This document shows, piece after piece, positions 7,023 to 9,568 of a stretch of 9,568 nucleotides of DNA. The stretch covers positions 1 through 9,568 of the forward strand of contig CATOLW010000030.1 in assembly GCA_951800935.1 (NCBI GenBank), in the 5' to 3' direction. Positions within the stretch are counted from its first letter, which is position 1. Each line of letters begins with the position of its first letter. Position numbers and translations under genes: made by a program. This DNA is from an uncultured Clostridium sp. GTDB taxonomy: Bacteria; Bacillota_A; Clostridia; TANB77; CAG-508. The notes under the pieces are model-generated. The model had not been told where the DNA came from. It searched no databases and worked only from the letters and a program-made list of their open reading frames with translations.

Positions 7023-8126
7023 TTATGGAGTCTGTACTTTTGTAATATCTGATATTTTAGTTGCAAAATAGGGTAACTCTCTTTCCGCTTCTTTTAAAAA
7101 CATTACAAAAGTATCCTCAACAAGAAATTCTCTTGGTTCTTCTGGTTCAATTATTGCTGTTTTGTTTAACATCATTCCTGCTTCACTTTTTATTTTTCCA
7201 CCTTTTTTATCTAATTCAAATTGAATGGTTTGAACTGCTTTTTCAATACGATAAGTTTCTCCATTTGCAAATTCAAAATCTTTGTTTTCTAATTCATGAA
7301 TCGACTCTTTTAAATCAAATTTAATGTTTGGTATTTTTAAGGTATCTTCTTTTTCAAAATGATATGTTCCCTCATAATTTTCCTCTTTTTTGCTGATTTC
7401 TTCATATATTTCTCCAAAGCTATCTTTTTTAGTTCCTCTTGCTAAAATCACTTCATCATTTTGTTTGGTTAGTAATTTAATTGCAAAATCTTCTTTATTA
7501 TTATAATACAATACTTTTACTTGATTTCTTACTTCTTCATTTGTATCTTTGTCAATCCCAAAGTATTTTATGTTTTCATAGGTTCCAAATTTTCCATTTT
7601 CTAATTCCGTAAATATTTTTGGAAATTCAAATTTCTTTTTTAACATAGCATATAAAAAGTAATCTTGTGGCTCATGATTTTCCCAATCAAAGTCATCTAA
7701 AATATCACTTGTTTCATCAAATTTCTTTTTAATTGCTTCTTCTATTTGTTTTTTTAATGCTAAATTTGGATGTCCATATATTTTGTAATAGCTATTTTCT
7801 GATAAATGAGACGTATTAAAAGTTCCTTTGTTTAAATTTTCTACCATTTCTAATTGTGGTGTAAATATAATGTCTTGTTTTACTAAATCATTTTTTAAGT
7901 CGTTCCATATTAAATTAAAAGTACCACACCAAGCAGTATTTTCTGCTATTTTATCTTCTAATGATAATACTATATTTAGGTCTGCAGTTTCCTTTTGGTT
8001 GGTTTTTTCTTCCATTTTGTTTGGTTCGTTTTCTGGCATTACTTCTTTTAAATTTATAAAATAGATGGCTCCTCCTACTAAAAGGATTATTATGATTGTT
8101 ATTATTAGTATAATTAATTTTTTCAT
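7023..8126 (-). CDS. Membrane-anchored extracytoplasmic protein of unknown function
   Basis: I do not recognise this 367-residue protein with confidence. It begins M-K-K followed by a long hydrophobic segment (residues 4-24) without a lipobox cysteine, so it is probably a signal anchor with the rest outside the membrane. A Glu/Lys/Asn-rich linker (27-48) leads to a folded part starting at N-T-A-W-C-G-T-F-N-L-I-W-N-D-L. The C-terminus has F-L-V-E-D-T-F-V-M-F-L-K and P-Y-F-A-T-K-I. That layout faintly recalls serpins (N-terminal helix; C-terminal F-x-F-P-F-x-F strand pair), but the hinge is not clear. It starts 15 bases after the Nudix-pyrophosphatase stop with an AGGAG site, so the two form an operon. 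No in-frame CGG and no frame break. Confidence 0.8.
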   Translation of the reverse strand: MKKLIILIITIIIILLVGGAIYFINLKEVMPENEPNKMEEKTNQKETADLNIVLSLEDKIAENTAWCGTFNLIWNDLKNDLVKQDIIFTPQLEMVENLNKGTFNTSHLSENSYYKIYGHPNLALKKQIEEAIKKKFDETSDILDDFDWENHEPQDYFLYAMLKKKFEFPKIFTELENGKFGTYENIKYFGIDKDTNEEVRNQVKVLYYNNKEDFAIKLLTKQNDEVILARGTKKDSFGEIYEEISKKEENYEGTYHFEKEDTLKIPNIKFDLKESIHELENKDFEFANGETYRIEKAVQTIQFELDKKGGKIKSEAGMMLNKTAIIEPEEPREFLVEDTFVMFLKEAERELPYFATKISDITKVQTP

Positions 8127-8141
8127 TTCTTTTTTCTCCTA

Positions 8142-8958
8142 TTATCTAATAATTATACTTTCAAAATACTTTTCTATAAAATCAGTTTCTTCTTTTATTT
8201 TCCTATCTGTAAAACATTTATCTGCTGGAGCAATAATTAATTTGTTGTCATCTTCTTTTAAGCGATGAATTATTGCAATACATTTCCCCCTATATTTTGT
8301 CAAAGGGATATTTTCTCCTAAAACATAGCAATCTATTTCTTCTTTATCTCCACCAATCGTATTAGGAATAAAACCATAGTTTACTTCATAAATGGTTTCT
8401 GGATATTTAGGATGGTAACTTCCAATTGGTTGATCTATTTTAGCTTTAACATCTTTTCCTATATATTGAATTGTTTTCATTAGTTCTCTTACATATTCCC
8501 ATCGATTCGCTAACAATTGATTTTGATGAAATAAATCTTCTATTTCTTCATAAGTTGCCCATTTAACTTCACTTACTTCGTCCTCTTGCATGATAATATC
8601 ATTTATATTTATGTCTTGTCTTATTAAATAAGTATCTAACCACACTTCTCCTGTTTTGTATCGTTTTATAAATTGTACATTTTCCATATTTAGTCCGAAT
8701 TCCTAATTCTTCTCGTGTTTCTCTTTCTATCGTTTTAAGACTCGTTTCTCCTTTTATAACAGAGCCTCCTGTCATTGCCCACACATTAGGAGATTGTTTT
8801 TTTAATGGTGATCGCTTTTGAATTAAAATTTTATTTTCTGAATTGATAATCCATATATCTGCTCCTTGATGATAAAATCCCTCTGGCACTTTTTCACCTT
8901 TTTGCATGGTCTTTCCTGTTTTATTTCCTTCTTTATCCAATATATCCCATATTTCCAT
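8142..8958 (-). CDS. Nudix hydrolase fused to a pyrophosphatase-like domain, needing one +1 shift
   Basis: Read as one 271-residue protein if the C at 8697 is skipped. Residues 1-about 165 are a Nudix hydrolase. The Nudix box G-x5-E-x7-R-E-x2-E-E-x-G is at 65-87 (G65, E71, R79, E80, E83, E84, G86), with the N-terminal pattern W-D-I-L-D-K-E-G seen in isopentenyl-diphosphate isomerase-like and related Nudix proteins. Residues about 169-271 resemble a small family I inorganic pyrophosphatase: I-D-Q-P-I-G-S-Y-H-P-K-Y, V-N-Y-G-F-I-P-N-T and D-K-E-E-I-D-C-Y-V-L-G. A pyrophosphatase next to a diphosphate-bond hydrolase could remove the product PPi (inference). The start at 8958 has GGGAGGT upstream. 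It is first in an operon with the gene at 7023-8126. The alternative is a single-frameshift pseudogene. Confidence 0.8.
8694..8700 (-). other. Putative +1 recoding site 3 (ATT C GGA)
   Basis: Minus strand reads ATT-CGG-ACT in the upstream frame, right after the last residue of the Nudix box (I87), then runs 31 unrelated codons beyond CGG to a stop. Skipping the C at 8697 gives ATT-GGA-CTA-AAT-ATG-GAA, I-G-L-N-M-E, and continues the Nudix fold. The rule is the same as at the two MATE sites. Confidence 0.7.
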
Positions 8959-8987
8959 TACTATCTTACCTCCCTAAAATTATTTTT

Positions 8988-8996
8988 ATTTTATCA
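8988..8996 (-). promoter_or_regulatory. Possible extended -10 of the Nudix operon
   Basis: Minus strand reads TGATAAAAT about 30 bases before the ATG at 8958. No good -35 is seen at the expected distance, where the right-hand hairpin begins. An extended -10 can act without a strong -35, so this is a candidate only. Confidence 0.35.
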
Positions 8997-9006
8997 CATA
9001 ATGCTA

Positions 9007-9035
9007 AAAAAGAATAGTCTTTACCTATTCTTTTT
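9007..9035. terminator. Orphan hairpin with T run on both strands
   Basis: Bases 9007-9017 and 9025-9035 are perfect 11-base inverted repeats with a 7-base loop. They start with A5 and end with T5, so either strand could terminate. No gene ends here on either strand: the flanking genes point away from it. Confidence 0.5.
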
Positions 9036-9243
9036 ATTGCTTTATTTTTACATAAATATTAGTTTACTACACATTTCTTTGTCTATTGATTATCCCATCA
9101 AAACTATTAGGTTTCAAGAAAAAGAAATGATTTTATATTGCCTTAACATAACTTAAAAAAATGGTTAAAATAACCTTAGTAACAATTTAAATAGAAACAT
9201 AAGAAAATTCAAAAAATAAACCAAAGAAAGGAAGAAAACAAAA

Positions 9244-9568
9244 ATGAAAAAAGAAAAAGGAATTACTTTAATTGCTTTGTTTATCACGATTATTGTCTTA
9301 TTAATAATGGATTTTTAACTAAGGCAAATACAGCAAAGGAAAAAACAAAAATTGAAGAAGCAAAAGAACAAGCAAAGCTAGATATAGCAAGTTGGACAAC
9401 CCAGAAACGCTCCAATGGAGAAAGTGCAGATTTAAATGATAGTATAATAAAGGATATTTTGACAGATAAAGAGTATGTAAAAGACGAAGAAGGTCAACCA
9501 GGAGATACAAGTTTTAAAACAGCAAAAAGTGGATATGAAATTTTGTATTCTGATTTGTATCATAATAG
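9244..9568 (+). pseudogene. Prepilin-like protein gene, frame broken in the N-terminal helix, runs off the window
   Basis: The ATG at 9244 (AAAGGAAG upstream) opens a type IV prepilin-like leader, M-K-K-E-K-G-I-T-L-I-A-L-F-I-T-I-I-V-L-L-I. The frame then stops at TAA 9316-9318. The expected continuation N-G-F-L-T-K-A-N-T-A-K-E-K-T-K-I-E-E-A begins at 9306 in another frame and stays open to the window end. Homologues known to me have about 12-16 more residues (usually L-A-G-V-x-I...) between the two parts. The simplest reading is an internal deletion of about 40 bases that also shifts the frame. There is no CGG here, so this break is unlike the other three. A -1 slip on the T run at 9312-9316 before the stop is a less likely alternative, since it would leave the helix short. 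Confidence 0.6.

Larger units (their letters stand above)
8959..9243. other. Divergent intergenic region, 285 bases
   Basis: It separates the minus-strand Nudix operon from the plus-strand prepilin-like gene. It holds the Nudix ribosome site and candidate -10, an orphan hairpin (9007-9035), a short inverted repeat GGTTA-AAA-TAACC (9163-9175) and the ribosome site AAAGGAAG (9227-9234) before the ATG at 9244. No convincing plus-strand promoter was found; TTTCAA and TATATT 16 bases apart near 9112-9139 are only weak. No coding sequence or RNA gene is supported. Confidence 0.5.

Noticed and set aside
6019..8700. Sequencing error or ordinary pseudogenes as the explanation of the three breaks
   Set aside because: Not excluded, but the same base inserted in the same C-GGA context three times, away from homopolymers and with no other decay, is unlikely by chance.
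6019..8700. prfB-like slippage on the preceding codon
   Set aside because: The preceding codons are GTG, CTT and ATT. Only two could weakly re-pair after +1, no stop codon follows and no internal Shine-Dalgarno is evident.
8866..9156. 96-codon plus-strand open frame overlapping the Nudix start
   Set aside because: It is antisense to the Nudix gene, has no ribosome site, shows low-complexity Phe/Leu content and crosses the orphan hairpin.
9319..9510. 63-codon minus-strand open frame rich in Leu/Tyr
   Set aside because: It is the antisense shadow of the prepilin-like coding sequence.

Overview
The window is AT-rich, with low-GC codon choice, TAA at every visible stop, strong AGGAGG-type ribosome sites, a class B sortase and an oxygen-independent ribonucleotide reductase. 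This points to an anaerobic Gram-positive Firmicute, probably an uncultured gut-type Clostridia. The type of prepilin start at the right edge fits, but no taxonomic marker is present.

Layout. (1) Plus strand, 1-1985: the 3' part of a gene for an exported thioredoxin-fold protein ending in an NPQTF sorting signal, a perfect 13-bp hairpin, then a class B sortase. The pair looks like a substrate with its dedicated sortase. (2) A bidirectional terminator, then minus-strand nrdG and nrdD, overlapping by one base. Their promoter carries a 22-bp perfect palindrome. (3) Minus strand, 6866-4861: one long gene for a MATE-family transporter joined to a cytidylate-kinase-like domain. Its reading frame is broken twice. 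It has a good sigma-A promoter and a terminator-like hairpin in its leader. (4) Minus strand, 8958-7023: a two-gene unit. The first gene is a Nudix hydrolase joined to a family I pyrophosphatase-like domain, with its frame broken once. The second is a membrane-anchored extracytoplasmic protein of unknown function. (5) Plus strand, 9244 to the window end: a prepilin-like gene with a damaged N-terminal region.

Main observation. All three frame breaks in groups 3 and 4 have the same form. An extra C sits immediately before a GGA glycine codon, so the broken frame reads a CGG codon followed by A. Skipping that single C restores the family sequence each time (V-G-L-P-F, L-G-I-V-M, L-G-I-G-L-N). 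By eye, the seven protein genes (about 2,800 codons) have no other in-frame CGG. CGG does occur out of frame on the coding strand five times with no damage. CGG therefore appears to be an unassigned or 'hungry' codon at which ribosomes move +1 (or CGGA is read as a four-base glycine codon), rather than these being ordinary pseudogenes. This rests on the DNA only and needs genome-wide, tRNA and protein data.
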